NCBI GenBank assembly: GCA_022769285.1 | Contig: JALEKD010000032.1 | Span: 84,972 to 148,971 of the forward strand | Origin: Prevotella sp. | GTDB lineage: Bacteria; Bacteroidota; Bacteroidia; Bacteroidales; Bacteroidaceae | Direction: 5' to 3' | Length of the DNA: 64,000 nt | Shown here: positions 43,758 through 53,853 of the stretch, piece after piece | Layout of the letters: the number at the start of each line of letters is the position of its first letter | Position numbering within the stretch: position 1 is the stretch's first letter | Made by a program: the position numbers and the translations under genes | Notes under the pieces: generated by a model | Seen by the model: the letters and a program-made list of their open reading frames with translations, nothing else | What the model was told of the DNA's origin: nothing | Database searches by the model: none

Positions 43758-46061
43758 ATGAAGAAATTTTACTTATTAGTTTTATCCTCTTTATTAGGAA
43801 TAACCACCGCGCAAGGTATTCCGGCCAATCCCACCCCAGCCAAGTAACTTCAACCAGATGGCACGTACCTTACGGTGCGCCTCGTAGGCGACGAATACCA
43901 ACACCACGCCACCACCGAGGATGGCTATACCGTGCTGAAGTCGCCAACGGGTTACTATGTGTACGCTGAAATAACCGATGGCCGGCTGGTAGCCACCCAG
44001 CGCATAGCACGCAACGCCTCTGAACGCAGTACGGGCGACAACGCTTTCCTACAGACACTGCAGAAAAACCTCACCCCAGCGCTCTCTCCGACTGCCAAGG
44101 AGATGAAGAAAACCATGAAAAGCATGACCGGCATGCGCCGGTACCTCCGCGGAAACGGCAAGTACGACATCAGCAAGTTTCGCGGTCTTATTATCCTCGT
44201 CGAATTTAATAATTGCACTTTCTCCCGTACCGATATCCACGATATAGTCAACAATATGGTCAACCAGAAGAACTATGACGGATACATGTCTTCCTCGCTC
44301 ATTCCTGAGAAGATAGACTGTACCGGTAGTGTGCGCGACTATTATTACGACAACTCCATGGGAGCCTTTGATCCGCAGTTCGACATCGTCGGGCCAGTCA
44401 AGATAAATTATTCTAAGTACGATGCCGGTGGTTCGACTAATGGTCTGGCGTTGGCTGCAGCAGCCAGCAAGGCCGCCGACAGCCAGGTAGACTTCTCACA
44501 GTACGACCGCGATGGCGACGGGACGGCCGATATGGTCTTTTTCATCTATGCCGGCTACGGTGCCAACTTCTCGGGTAACAACTCTGACCTCGTCTGGCCC
44601 CACGCCTCTAAGATGTTCGGCGTCCGCCTTGACGGCGTGTCTTTGGGCCGTTATGCCTGCTCTACCGAGATGTACGGCCGCGAAGGATCGGGAGTGCTCG
44701 ATGGTATAGGCACCATCTGCCATGAGTTCAGTCATGTGCTGGGCTTGCCCGACGAGTACGACACCGACTACGCTTCGAGCGGCGGCCAGAGCATTAACCC
44801 CGCCACGTGGTCTATCATGGCCGGCGGCAGCTACCGCAACAAGTCGCGCACGCCGGTAGGCTATACCCTTTACGAGCGCTACGCGTTAGGATTTGCCAAC
44901 CCGCAACTGATAGAGGCGCCGGGGCAGTTCACCCTGGATGCGCTGAACACCTCTAACACAGGTTACCGCATCAACTCGGCCATTCCCAACGAGTTCTTCC
45001 TCCTTGAAAACAGGCAGCAGACCCGCTGGGATGCCTATCTGGCCGGACATGGTATGATAGTTACGAGAGTAGACTCTACCAATGTAGATGTCTGGGAGAA
45101 CAATACCATCAACTGCAACCCTGCCCACAACTACCTGGAGGTGCTGCGGGCCAAGCCGCAGACTAAGACATCGGGCAAAACGACCACTGTGACCGACTCG
45201 CAGGGCGACCCTTTCCCTGGTAGCGGCAACGTGACGGCGCTTACTAACCAGACTACGCCCTCGATACGGTCGTGGACGCAAGCCCCGACACCGTTAGAGC
45301 TGAAAGATATAGCCGAGAGTGCCGATGGGGTCATCTCGTTTAGCGTGGCCAATGCCAGCATCTCGGAGTTGGTAGAAGACTTCGAGGAGATGGAGACTAC
45401 TACTGCCGGTAAGGCGGTGGTCAAGGGCAAGTTCTGCGACTGGAGCCTGGACGCCTTGGCCTCCGTGGTGGCTCCCGCCGAGGGCTACGGCAACGGTGAA
45501 CGCGTCCTGGGACTGAAGAAGAAGGCCGAGATAGTTACATCGCCCATTAACCGCAAGGTAACGTCGGTATCCTTCATGGCCTACAACCCCACTACCTCAC
45601 TCGCCATTATGCGCTGCTACTACTCGACCGACAATGGCGCCTCGTGGGTAGGTATGAAAGATGTAGACGGGGTAGAAAACACCACCGTACCCACCCAGGG
45701 CTCGGCACACCTTATATATAATATAGACGCAGTGAACCCCTGCTTCAAGATAACCGAGACCATAGGTAGCAAGACCGTCTACTGCTACATAGACGACTTT
45801 ACGATAGCTTACGAGGATGTAGCCGCGGGCATAGACCTCAGCACGGTGGCCACCGAGAGCGGCTTGAGCCATCTGTCTATAGCGGGCAACACGCTGACCA
45901 TCAGCTCGGGCAGCAAGCAGAGCCGGGTGGCACTCTACGAGGTAGGCGGCACGCTGGTGGCACAGACCACCCTGGCCGGCGGAGTGGCTACCCTGCAACT
46001 GCCAGGCCACGGGGTATATATCGTAGCCATAGGCAGCGAGCGATACAAGATAGCTTATTAA
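43758..46061 (+). pseudogene. Secreted M6-family metalloprotease with premature TAA
   Basis: From ATG 43758 the frame encodes a signal peptide (MKKFYLLVLSSLLGITTAQ) and IPANPTPAK, then TAA at 43845-43847, then continues in the same frame with LQPDGTYLTVRLVGDEYQHH for 738 more codons. One base change (for example CAA to TAA) explains it. The body has the propeptide-like region, the immune-inhibitor-A-type protease domain with CHEFSHVLGLPDEYD (zinc HExxH near residue 322) and SIMAGG Met-turn, a beta-sandwich (about 500-690), and a C-terminal domain ending LPGHGVYIVAIGSERYKIAY that resembles a type IX secretion signal. Without the stop the product would have 767 residues. A GTG at 43875 could restart, but without a signal peptide. 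Confidence 0.8.
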
Positions 46062-46083
46062 CTAATTGTAAAAATGAAAGATG

Positions 46084-46130
46084 CCGGACGAGCCAGTGTG
46101 AAAAAGGGGACTGCACTGGCTCTCTTTCCG
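46084..46130 (+). terminator. Hairpin after the M6 protease gene
   Basis: CCGG-GAGCCAGTG pairs with CACTGGCTC-CCGG around a purine-rich loop; a short T-containing tail follows. Between convergently unopposed, same-strand genes it may separate their transcripts. Confidence 0.5.
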
Positions 46131-46176
46131 GTTAATGAGAGAATTTTAATGTCCCCTAAAAATCATGTATTAATAT

Positions 46177-49100
46177 ATGAGAAGATTTTTATCTGTATTT
46201 GGAATGCTGCTCGTGTTACTGTGGCTTCCAGTGTCTATGATGGCAGATGATGTCAAGCTCGTCAATTCGGTTCAGAACCCTGAACATTCAGGGGGGCCAG
46301 TAACCCAACGGCTACTGTCTGACAATGCTGTATCTCAGCTATACGGCGCCGGCACGAAACTGAAGACGGCAGCGGCTTCGCCATCAGCCAAAAGACAAGT
46401 AGCCAAGGTGAGGAGGGCTACTGCGGCAGCACCTATGGACCTGACCAAGGCTACCGACTGCGTGATGACCTACAAGACCCTTATCTCATCGGGCAACGAT
46501 GGCGGTCATGCAGTAGTCATCGCCCCCAAGGTGGGCTATGCCGACTCTATTACCATTACCAACTTCTACGAGGCAGGTATCGTGGTAAGTGCCAAGATTG
46601 ACACACAGGCCAAGACCATTACCATCCCTAACCAGGTGGTGGGCAAGAACGCCACTTATGGCGACTTCGACCTGGCTGTGTGTACCACCGAGGGCAAGCC
46701 CGACCGTAAGTCACAGATTACCGGTAAACTCAACGACGACGGAACGATAACCCTCGACTCGTGGTGGGGACTTTTCATCAAGAGCGGCACCAATGCCGAC
46801 AAGTTCTTCTGCGCCATGTACGGCACAGAGTTCATCAAGGCCAATGCCACGATGTCTTACCGTGTGTGGAACTCTAAGGAGTCGAAGCTGCAGGACGTTT
46901 CCTTCGGTGTATATGCCGTGCAGCAGTCGGCCAATGTACTCTCTATACGCAACTTTGCCAACTTCGGACAGACCGTGGAGATAGAACTGCAGCGCGACCT
47001 TACCGGCAAGATAGCCCAGCAGATTGCGCGCAAGGACGCCACCAACGGCGACTGGTCTACAGTGGCCGCTACCTTCAAGGACGACTATAGCGGGCTCACC
47101 GCTTACGCTGCCGTAATCAACTGCGACAAGTCTACCAACAATCGCCAGATAACCTGGGGCGGCTGGACACTGCTTACCTCTAAATATTATCTGGGCGCTA
47201 TGATTAACGGAAAGATTGAGACATCTTTCGACATTACTTATCCGAAGCTCTCGGTAACCGACTTTGAAGGCGAGGGTACCAAGGCCAATCCCTATAAGCT
47301 GAAGACGCTCGACGACCTGGTGCTGCTCGCCGACAAGGTTAACGGCGAGGAGCCTACCTTAGGCACCGGCCAGACCAAGTATGCACGTCCCTTCTTAGGC
47401 AAGTACTTCCGCATGGAGAACGACATTGATATGTCGGGCTACCGCTTCCAACCTATCGGTGCCGACTGGTCGCACCAGTTCGCCGGAACGTTCGACGGTA
47501 ACGGACACACCATCAAGGGTCTCACCGTAAGCACCGGTGCCAATGGCTATGCCGGTCTCTTCGGTAAGGCCGATACGCTCAGCGTTATCAAGAACGTCAA
47601 GTTTGACAAGGCCGAGGTTCTGGCCGCCAATTACTACGCTGGTGTAGTGGCTGCATGGACGCTGGGCGACATACAGAACTGCCAGGTAACTAACTCGGTG
47701 GTAAGCAATACGGGGCAGACAGGTGCTGCCGGTATCGCCGCCATAGCCCGCAACGTTACCGACTGTAACGTTACCACCTCTAACATTACGGGCGCCTTCG
47801 GATATGCCAGCGGTGTAGCCGGACAGATTAACGGTACCATCAGCAACTGCTACGCCGTGAACGTAAGCATCAAGGCTGGCGGTGTTACTGATACCTATCC
47901 TTCTGGTGGTGTTGTCGGTTCGCTGTATATGGGTCATGCCGAGAAGTGCTACTTCTCTGGTACGCTCGACGGCCGCTATACCTCTGACCTGAGTCTGGGT
48001 GGCGTGGCCGGTGTCTGCTACCAGGGCACTATCGATAAGTGTTATGCCACCGGTACTGTCTATGGTTATGGTAACCAGGCAGCCGTAGGCGGTGTGGTAG
48101 GTAATCTCTATGGTTCTTTAACCAATAGTTACAGCAACGTAGAGGTTGTAAGTTCCGCTTCTCGTTATGCCGGCGGTATTACCGGTTATGTACGCAACTG
48201 GAAGAACGCAGCAGGAACACTCTGCGAGAGCTCTATCAAGAGCAGCTATGCCGCAGGCAACGTAGATGCAGAGACCTACCAGTACAAGCCCGAGACCGAG
48301 CGCCGCGAGATACTGGGTACCGTGATGGACGGAGCTAACCCCACACTGGAGAACATCTACTTTGACAAGCAGATAACCAACTTCGGTTCTACTGCCTTTA
48401 GTGCCACCACAGCCGAGCTTACTGCCGGTTCTGGTGTTAAGGGCTTCGACGCTTCGGTATGGACCTTTACCGAGGGTGCTTATCCTCGTCTGAAGGGTAT
48501 GGACGACACCGAGGCTGCTAAGTTCAGTGCCAGCGCATTAAATCTGGCTGACGGCAGCTCGCTCGACAAGGTGACCCGCGACGCCAAGCTCACTCTGCTG
48601 GGTGCCACTGCCGTGAAATACTACAAGGAAGGCAAGTTGGTAGACGAGGGAGCCTACTCTGCCATCAGCGGAACGGCTCTGAAACTCAAGGAAGAGTTTG
48701 GTACCGATACTATCTGCTTCGTTAACCAGGGCGTAGGTGCCCGTATGCTGGCCCTGAAGGTATCTCCTATTCCCTTCGACGGTGAAGGAACTGCCGAGAA
48801 GCCCTATCTGCTGAAGACCAAGGCTGACCTGGTAACCCTGTCTAAGGTTACCACCGTTAAGCAGCAGCTCTTCCCCGATACATACTTTAAGATTACCAAC
48901 GATATAGACCTGCAGAAGGATCCCGAGTTCTTAGGTATCTGCGCCTGCATCATCACTGGCTCATCGGATGCTCACGTACAGTTTGCCGGACATATCGACG
49001 GCGACGGACATACCATCCACAACATGGTTATCAAGAACTCCATGACCTGGCTACCGCTCCTACTGCCAATAAGATGGGTACGCCTACTGTCGGTAAGTGT

Positions 49101-52100
49101 ATTGGCTACAAGGGCTTCATCGGCCGTATGGCCCCCAGTGGCAGCGTTAAGAACCTGAACATCGCCGCCGACTGCGACCTTACTGAACTGTGGGCTACTT
49201 CGGGTGCCCTGGTAGGTTACAACTATGGTACCATCGAGAACTGCCGCAACTACGCTAATGTCACTGGCTATAGCTGCTGGATTGGCGGTATCGCCGGACA
49301 GAACCAGAAAGGTGCCGTAATCCGCAACTGCTTCAACGCCGGTAACATCGTTAGCGGCTACATGAATGTGGGCGGTATCAGTGGTACTAACTACGGACTG
49401 ATAGAGAACTGTGAGAACACCGGTACCATCGAGTGCAAGGTCATCTCTACCTTTATCTCGGGCTCTAAGGTCAACAAGCTCAACGGCGTTGGCGGTATCT
49501 GCGGTGGCCAGACTGGTGGCCGCGTACTCAACTGCGTCAACTCGGGTACCACTTATGGCTACGGCCGTGTAGCCGGTATCTCTGGTTCGCTCAACGAGGC
49601 AGCCTCTACTTCTTACGATTACCACAACGACGTTATCAACTGTATCAACTACGGTACTTCGCTGTCAACAGACAAGGTCGAAGTAGGCGCTATTGGTGGC
49701 CAGACAGGTACCAAGGGCGTATGTAAGGACAACTACTACGACGGACAGATAACTCTGCACAAGGCCAATGGTAACACTACTCTCGAGGGCACCGAGGCCG
49801 TAGAGACCAGTGTACTGACCAGTGGCAAGGCCCTGGCCAACTACTCTACCGAGCTGTGGTCGTTCGAAGCCGGCAAGTATCCGGTACTGAAGCAGTTTGC
49901 CGATGAGCCTTCTGTTAAGGTTACCCGTAGCATCATCATCAGCGTGCCAGCCGGCCATACCGTGGCCGACCTGAAGCAGAATGTTGCCCTCAGTACCGAT
50001 GCCGACTGCACATGGTCGCTGAAAGATGGCTCGGTATTCAAGATTAATGGCAACACGCTCGTGGCTCCCGCCTCGGTAACCGCGCTTGTCATTGATACGC
50101 TTACAGCTACCTATAAGAGTGGCTACACCAAGCCCTTCGTTGTAGAAAGCCGTCCGGCTATCCCTCTGACAGGTGCCGGAACCGCCGCCGACCCCTATCT
50201 GATTAAGACCAGCAACGAGTGGAACGCCTTTGCCACCTATATGGCCACTTGTGGCGAGCCCATGACTGGCAAGGTAGTGAAGCTCACCGCCAACCTTACC
50301 TTCAACCTGCTCATCCATCCCTTCTCGTCAGACAATGTCACCATCTTCGATGGCGAGCTCGATGGCAACGGCATGACAGTAACTGCCAATTACACCGCTA
50401 GGGCCGATGAAGAGGCTATCCTGTTCAAGGCTTTGGGCAAGAACGCTTATGTACACGACCTGACTGTTAAGGGCTCGTTCACCACAACCTATGCCAAGAG
50501 CGGCGCTGTGGTAGGTAGCCTGTCAGGTAAACTCAAGAACGTAGTTAACCGCGCCACGGTCAAGGGCGGAACCAAGAGCTACCTGGGTGGCCTCGTAGGT
50601 GTTGCCCTGACGGGTGCCCAGCTCACCGACTGCGTCAACGAGGGCGAGGTTACCTCTGCCGGTGCTTATACTGCCGGTCTGGTAGGTTACAGTAACACTG
50701 GCGTGAAGTACGTTAACTGTGGTAACAAGGGCAAAGTGTCGTACACTGGCTCGGGTACCACCTCTAAGCTCAACAAGTGTTACCTCGCCGGACTTATCGG
50801 AACCTGCAACCCTGACACGCTCATCGGTTGCTACAACACGGGCGAGGTAGTGGCTACCAATCCTACCACCGTATGTACGCTGGCAGGTCTCATCGGTATG
50901 GCCACAGCCTCTAAGGACTCTGAGCCTTACTACTTGAAGGACTGCTACAACACGGCCAGCATCTCTTCGGCTACCAACAACGCCGGACTGATCGTCGAGG
51001 GTAGCTCATCTGGTTACTCTAAGTACTATATGGAAGGCTGCTACAACACGGGCGACATCTCGTCGACCATCAACAGCACCGCCTCGAGCACCTATACTGC
51101 TGGTATCGTTGGCGTGTACACTGCTGGCTCTACCTTTAAGAACTGCTGGAACAGCGGAACCATCCTCTCGCAAAAGCCGGTTTACGCTGCTGGTATAGCA
51201 TGCTACTATAAGGGCACATTCTCCGAGCAGAATCCTGTCCGCTTCATCGGCTGTCACAACGAGGGCGACATTATCGCCTCTGGTAACCAGGGTGCCGGTA
51301 TCGTCGCTTATGCTACCAACTACAGTGTTATCGACAGCTGTTACAACAAGGGCGATATCGAAGGTGGCTTCGGCCTCGGCGGTATTGTCGCTGCCCTTAC
51401 CGGTAACAACACGGTGATGTCTAACTGCTGGAACTCTGGCGACATCACTACTACCAGCAACCGTGCTGGTGGTCTGATAGGTTACAACGCCTATGGCGGC
51501 ACCACCATCACCAACTGCTACAACCTGGGTGACGTAACCTGCTCGGGTACCGATGCCAAGACCTGCTACGGTATTGGCGGTGTCGCCGGTCAGGGTGGCG
51601 GTCACTATAAGAATGTGTATAGCTATGGTACTGTCAAGGGCGTGGCCCGTGTGGGTGGCCTTATAGGCTACTCTGTGGTTGGCTCAGAGCGCAATGGTGT
51701 CGTAATAGGCACCCGCATCGAGGACAGCTACTTCGCAGGTACAGTAGAGGCCCCTGCCGACACTTGCGCCATGATCATTGGTGTCAAGATGACCGACAAC
51801 CCCAAGACCTGGAACCCTGACTACAACTACGTGAAGAACGTGTACTATGTAAAGGAGCTCGCCTCTGAGGGCGTCAACACTGCCGGTACCGCACTGGCAT
51901 ACGCTGACCTGCTCAAGGTAGACATGGGCGATGCCTGGAAGAGCTATGACGACTACACGATGCCCGTTCTGCAGGGATTCTGCGACACGGACGATGCCAA
52001 GGTCAACGCTGCCAGCGTGCTGCTTGACGCTGCCGACATGGCTGCCCAGGTAGCTACCAAGGACTTCTACATAGGACATCCCGAGGGTGTAACCATCACC

Positions 52101-52403
52101 ACCGACAATGCCGATGTAGTGGTAGACGGCAACAAGGTACACTTCAACAAGCCCTTCACAGGTACGCTTACCTTTACCCTGACTGCCGGCGAGAGCACTG
52201 CCGAGCTGGAAGTTGACTGCAAGGTTACAAGCGTTGTCAACGGTGTCACCACCGTTGAGTCTGAGGCTGGCGTAGTCAAGAAAGAGTACTTCACCACCTC
52301 TGGTGTGAAGGTAGACGCTCCTAAGGCTGGCGAAAAGGCTGTATATGTAGTGGTAAAGACCTACAAGGACGGTTCTAAGAAGAGCGAGAAGGTAGTTCTC
52401 TAA
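46177..52403 (+). pseudogene. Giant GLUG-repeat surface protein split by a frameshift
   Basis: Two overlapping frames form one protein of about 2075 residues. The first (46177-49158) has a signal peptide (MRRFLSVFGMLLVLLWLPVS), a nonrepeated 350-residue domain and GLUG-type repeats (GYAGLFGKADTL, GGVAGVCYQGTIDKCYATG). At about 49040-49050, after MVIKNS, the reading shifts by one base; the other frame continues DLATAPTANKMGTPTVGKCI and then more repeats (GGIAGQNQKGAVIRNC, GLVGYSNTGVKYVNC) to 52403. The C-terminus (YVVVKTYKDGSKKSEKVVL) resembles a surface-anchoring signal of type IX secretion. GLUG repeats build adhesive beta-helices. No slippery heptamer is evident, so a one-base deletion is more likely than programmed shifting. 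Without the lesion it would be a large adhesin. Confidence 0.8.
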
Positions 52404-52446
52404 CCGCTCCTACAGCAGTCCGCTCATCCTTTGCGGACCTAATAAT

Positions 52447-52485
52447 AAGGGCTGGATTTCCCAATGGAAGTCCAGCCTTTTTTTT
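52447..52485 (+). terminator. Intrinsic terminator of the GLUG gene
   Basis: GGCTGGA (52450-52456) pairs with TCCAGCC (52471-52477), followed by eight T. Confidence 0.85.
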
Positions 52486-52540
52486 GGCTATTGGGGCGTT
52501 TCCCTAAGTCCCCCCTCTAAGGGAGATTCGCTGCTAATGG

Positions 52541-52708
52541 TTGAAAAGTGATAAGGTAAAAAAGCATGAAGGTAAAAAGTGCGGGGACGGAGGGGCACTC
52601 CACAATAACGGGAATTATCATTCCATTCGTGGAGACCGGTCTTTACTTTTCCCGGAGCCCTCTTTAGCGCGCCGGGAGCCGTCATCAGAAACGTAAAGGT
52701 CGGTCTCC
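52541..52708 (+). repeat. Palindromic intergenic repeat, copy 6, with A-rich arm
   Basis: Core 52631-52708 has the cleanest termini: GGAGACCGGTCTTTAC and GTAAAGGTCGGTCTCC, with TCCCGGAGCCCTCTTTAGCG and CGCCGGGAGCCGTCATCAG inside. The arm at 52541-52585 reads TTGAAAAGTGATAAGGTAAA and AAAGCATGAAGGTAAAAAGTG. A CT/GA-rich stretch (CCCTAAGTCCCCCCTCTAAG, 52502-52521) precedes it. No gene between 52404 and 52806. Confidence 0.78.
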
Positions 52709-52806
52709 TCTTTTTCTGCGACTATCTCAGGACAACCACCAGTCAACTCAACCATGGTGGCGACACTCCCGCAAGCAACGCACGGTCATCATGGCCATTG
52801 GCCTTG

Positions 52807-53427
52807 CTATGGCTCGAAGTTGAGGCTAAGCTCGCTGCCTAACAGATTGTAGCTACGGCGATGATAGGGGCTGATGCCATGCTGGCGTATGGCCTCGCGA
52901 TGCTCGCGGGTGGGGTAGCCCTTGTTCTTGCGCCAGCCATACATGGGATATTCGTCATCCAGACGGGCCATATAGTCATCACGGAAAGTCTTGGCCAGGA
53001 TGCTGGCGGCGGCGATGGCCTGATACTTGCCGTCGCCCTTGACGATGGTGGTATAGGGCAGGTCGCCATAAGGCTTGAAGCGGTTGCCGTCGACGATGAC
53101 GGCCTGGGGGCGCACGCTGAGCTGATCCAGGGCGCGGTGCATGGCCAGGATACTGGCGTTGAGGATGTTGATGTGGTCTATCTCGTCGGGCGTAACCACC
53201 CCCACGGCCCACGCCACGGCATCGCGCATCACTTGCTCGCGTAGCGCATAGCGCTGCCGCTCACTCATCTGCTTAGAGTCGTTGAGGCCGGGGTTGTCGT
53301 AGCCGTCGGGCAGGATGACAGCAGCCGCATATACGCTGCCTGCCAGACAGCCGCGGCCGGCCTCGTCGCACCCGGCCTCAGTAAGGCCGGTGTAGAAGTG
53401 GCTTTTTAATGGTGTTTTGGGTATCAT
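52807..53427 (-). CDS. rnhB: Ribonuclease HII
   Basis: 206 residues. Removes RNA from RNA-DNA hybrids, including single ribonucleotides. Metal site: D21 and E22 in [20 protein letters not shown], Asp in [10 protein letters not shown] (around 113), and Asp in [14 protein letters not shown] (around 150); [19 protein letters not shown] is the usual substrate-binding stretch, and [25 protein letters not shown] closes the domain (quoted in part). Single-gene unit, divergent from the small membrane protein downstream at 53547. Confidence 0.97.
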   Translation of the reverse strand: MIPKTPLKSHFYTGLTEAGCDEAGRGCLAGSVYAAAVILPDGYDNPGLNDSKQMSERQRYALREQVMRDAVAWAVGVVTPDEIDHINILNASILAMHRALDQLSVRPQAVIVDGNRFKPYGDLPYTTIVKGDGKYQAIAAASILAKTFRDDYMARLDDEYPMYGWRKNKGYPTREHREAIRQHGISPYHRRSYNLLGSELSLNFEP

Positions 53428-53479
53428 TGTGTTAACGTATGTTATAAACAGGAGTTTTTTAACTAATAAAGTCGGAGCG

Positions 53480-53514
53480 TTGAACCATTTGTGCGCGCTA
53501 TATGGGTAGCTTTG
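53480..53514 (+). promoter_or_regulatory. Promoter of the small membrane-protein gene
   Basis: TAGCTTTG (53507-53514) matches TAnnTTTG; TTTG at 53488-53491 (15 bp away) or TTG at 53480-53482 (24 bp) are off-spacing -33 candidates. A start near 53518 rules out in-frame initiation at 53502. Confidence 0.45.
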
Positions 53515-53546
53515 CCCTTGTAAAGAGAACTAAAAACATTACCGAT

Positions 53547-53837
53547 ATGAAGAGAGACATAACAATGACCCCCACAGCCTACACACCGAGTACCACCCAG
53601 ATAGGCCCCATACTGAGACAGACAGCCGCCGCACTCAGATGGCCCCTCGTGGCCCTGAGCCGCTATTATACGGCGGTGCTGGAGCGGCCCGTGGGCATCA
53701 GGCAGACACTGCTGTTGCTCAATGCCCAGACGGCCTTCCTCTTTGCTGCGTTTCCGGTTAGCGGGCCGTTAGTCCTGCGGGCTCTGTGTGTGGCCTGGCT
53801 GCTCCATGCCGTGCTGAAGTGCCGCGCGGCCCTATAA
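53547..53837 (+). CDS. Small hypothetical membrane protein
   Basis: 96 residues from MKRDITMTPTAYTPSTTQIG (a later ATG, MTPTAY, is possible). The first 45 residues are polar; two hydrophobic stretches follow, LNAQTAFLFAAFPVSGPLVL and RALCVAWLLHAVLKCRAAL, the second ending in basic residues, so both termini may be cytoplasmic. No family recognised. It is 17 bp from the convergent GH92 gene and has its own promoter. Confidence 0.55.
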   Translation: MKRDITMTPTAYTPSTTQIGPILRQTAAALRWPLVALSRYYTAVLERPVGIRQTLLLLNAQTAFLFAAFPVSGPLVLRALCVAWLLHAVLKCRAAL

Positions 53838-53853
53838 GTCACCGTGCGGCCGC

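Noticed and set aside
30978..43847. Stop-codon recoding to explain the TAG and TAA interruptions
   Set aside because: TAG ends normal genes here (tag, rbfA, uppS) and TAA ends many others, and the interrupting codons differ. Mutation or sequencing error is simpler.
49020..49060. Programmed -1 ribosomal frameshift in the GLUG gene
   Set aside because: No slippery heptamer and no obvious downstream pseudoknot; GLUG adhesins are not known for it.
53502..53546. Earlier start for the small membrane protein ([11 protein letters not shown]...)
   Set aside because: It overlaps the -7 promoter element, so it would lie upstream of the transcript.
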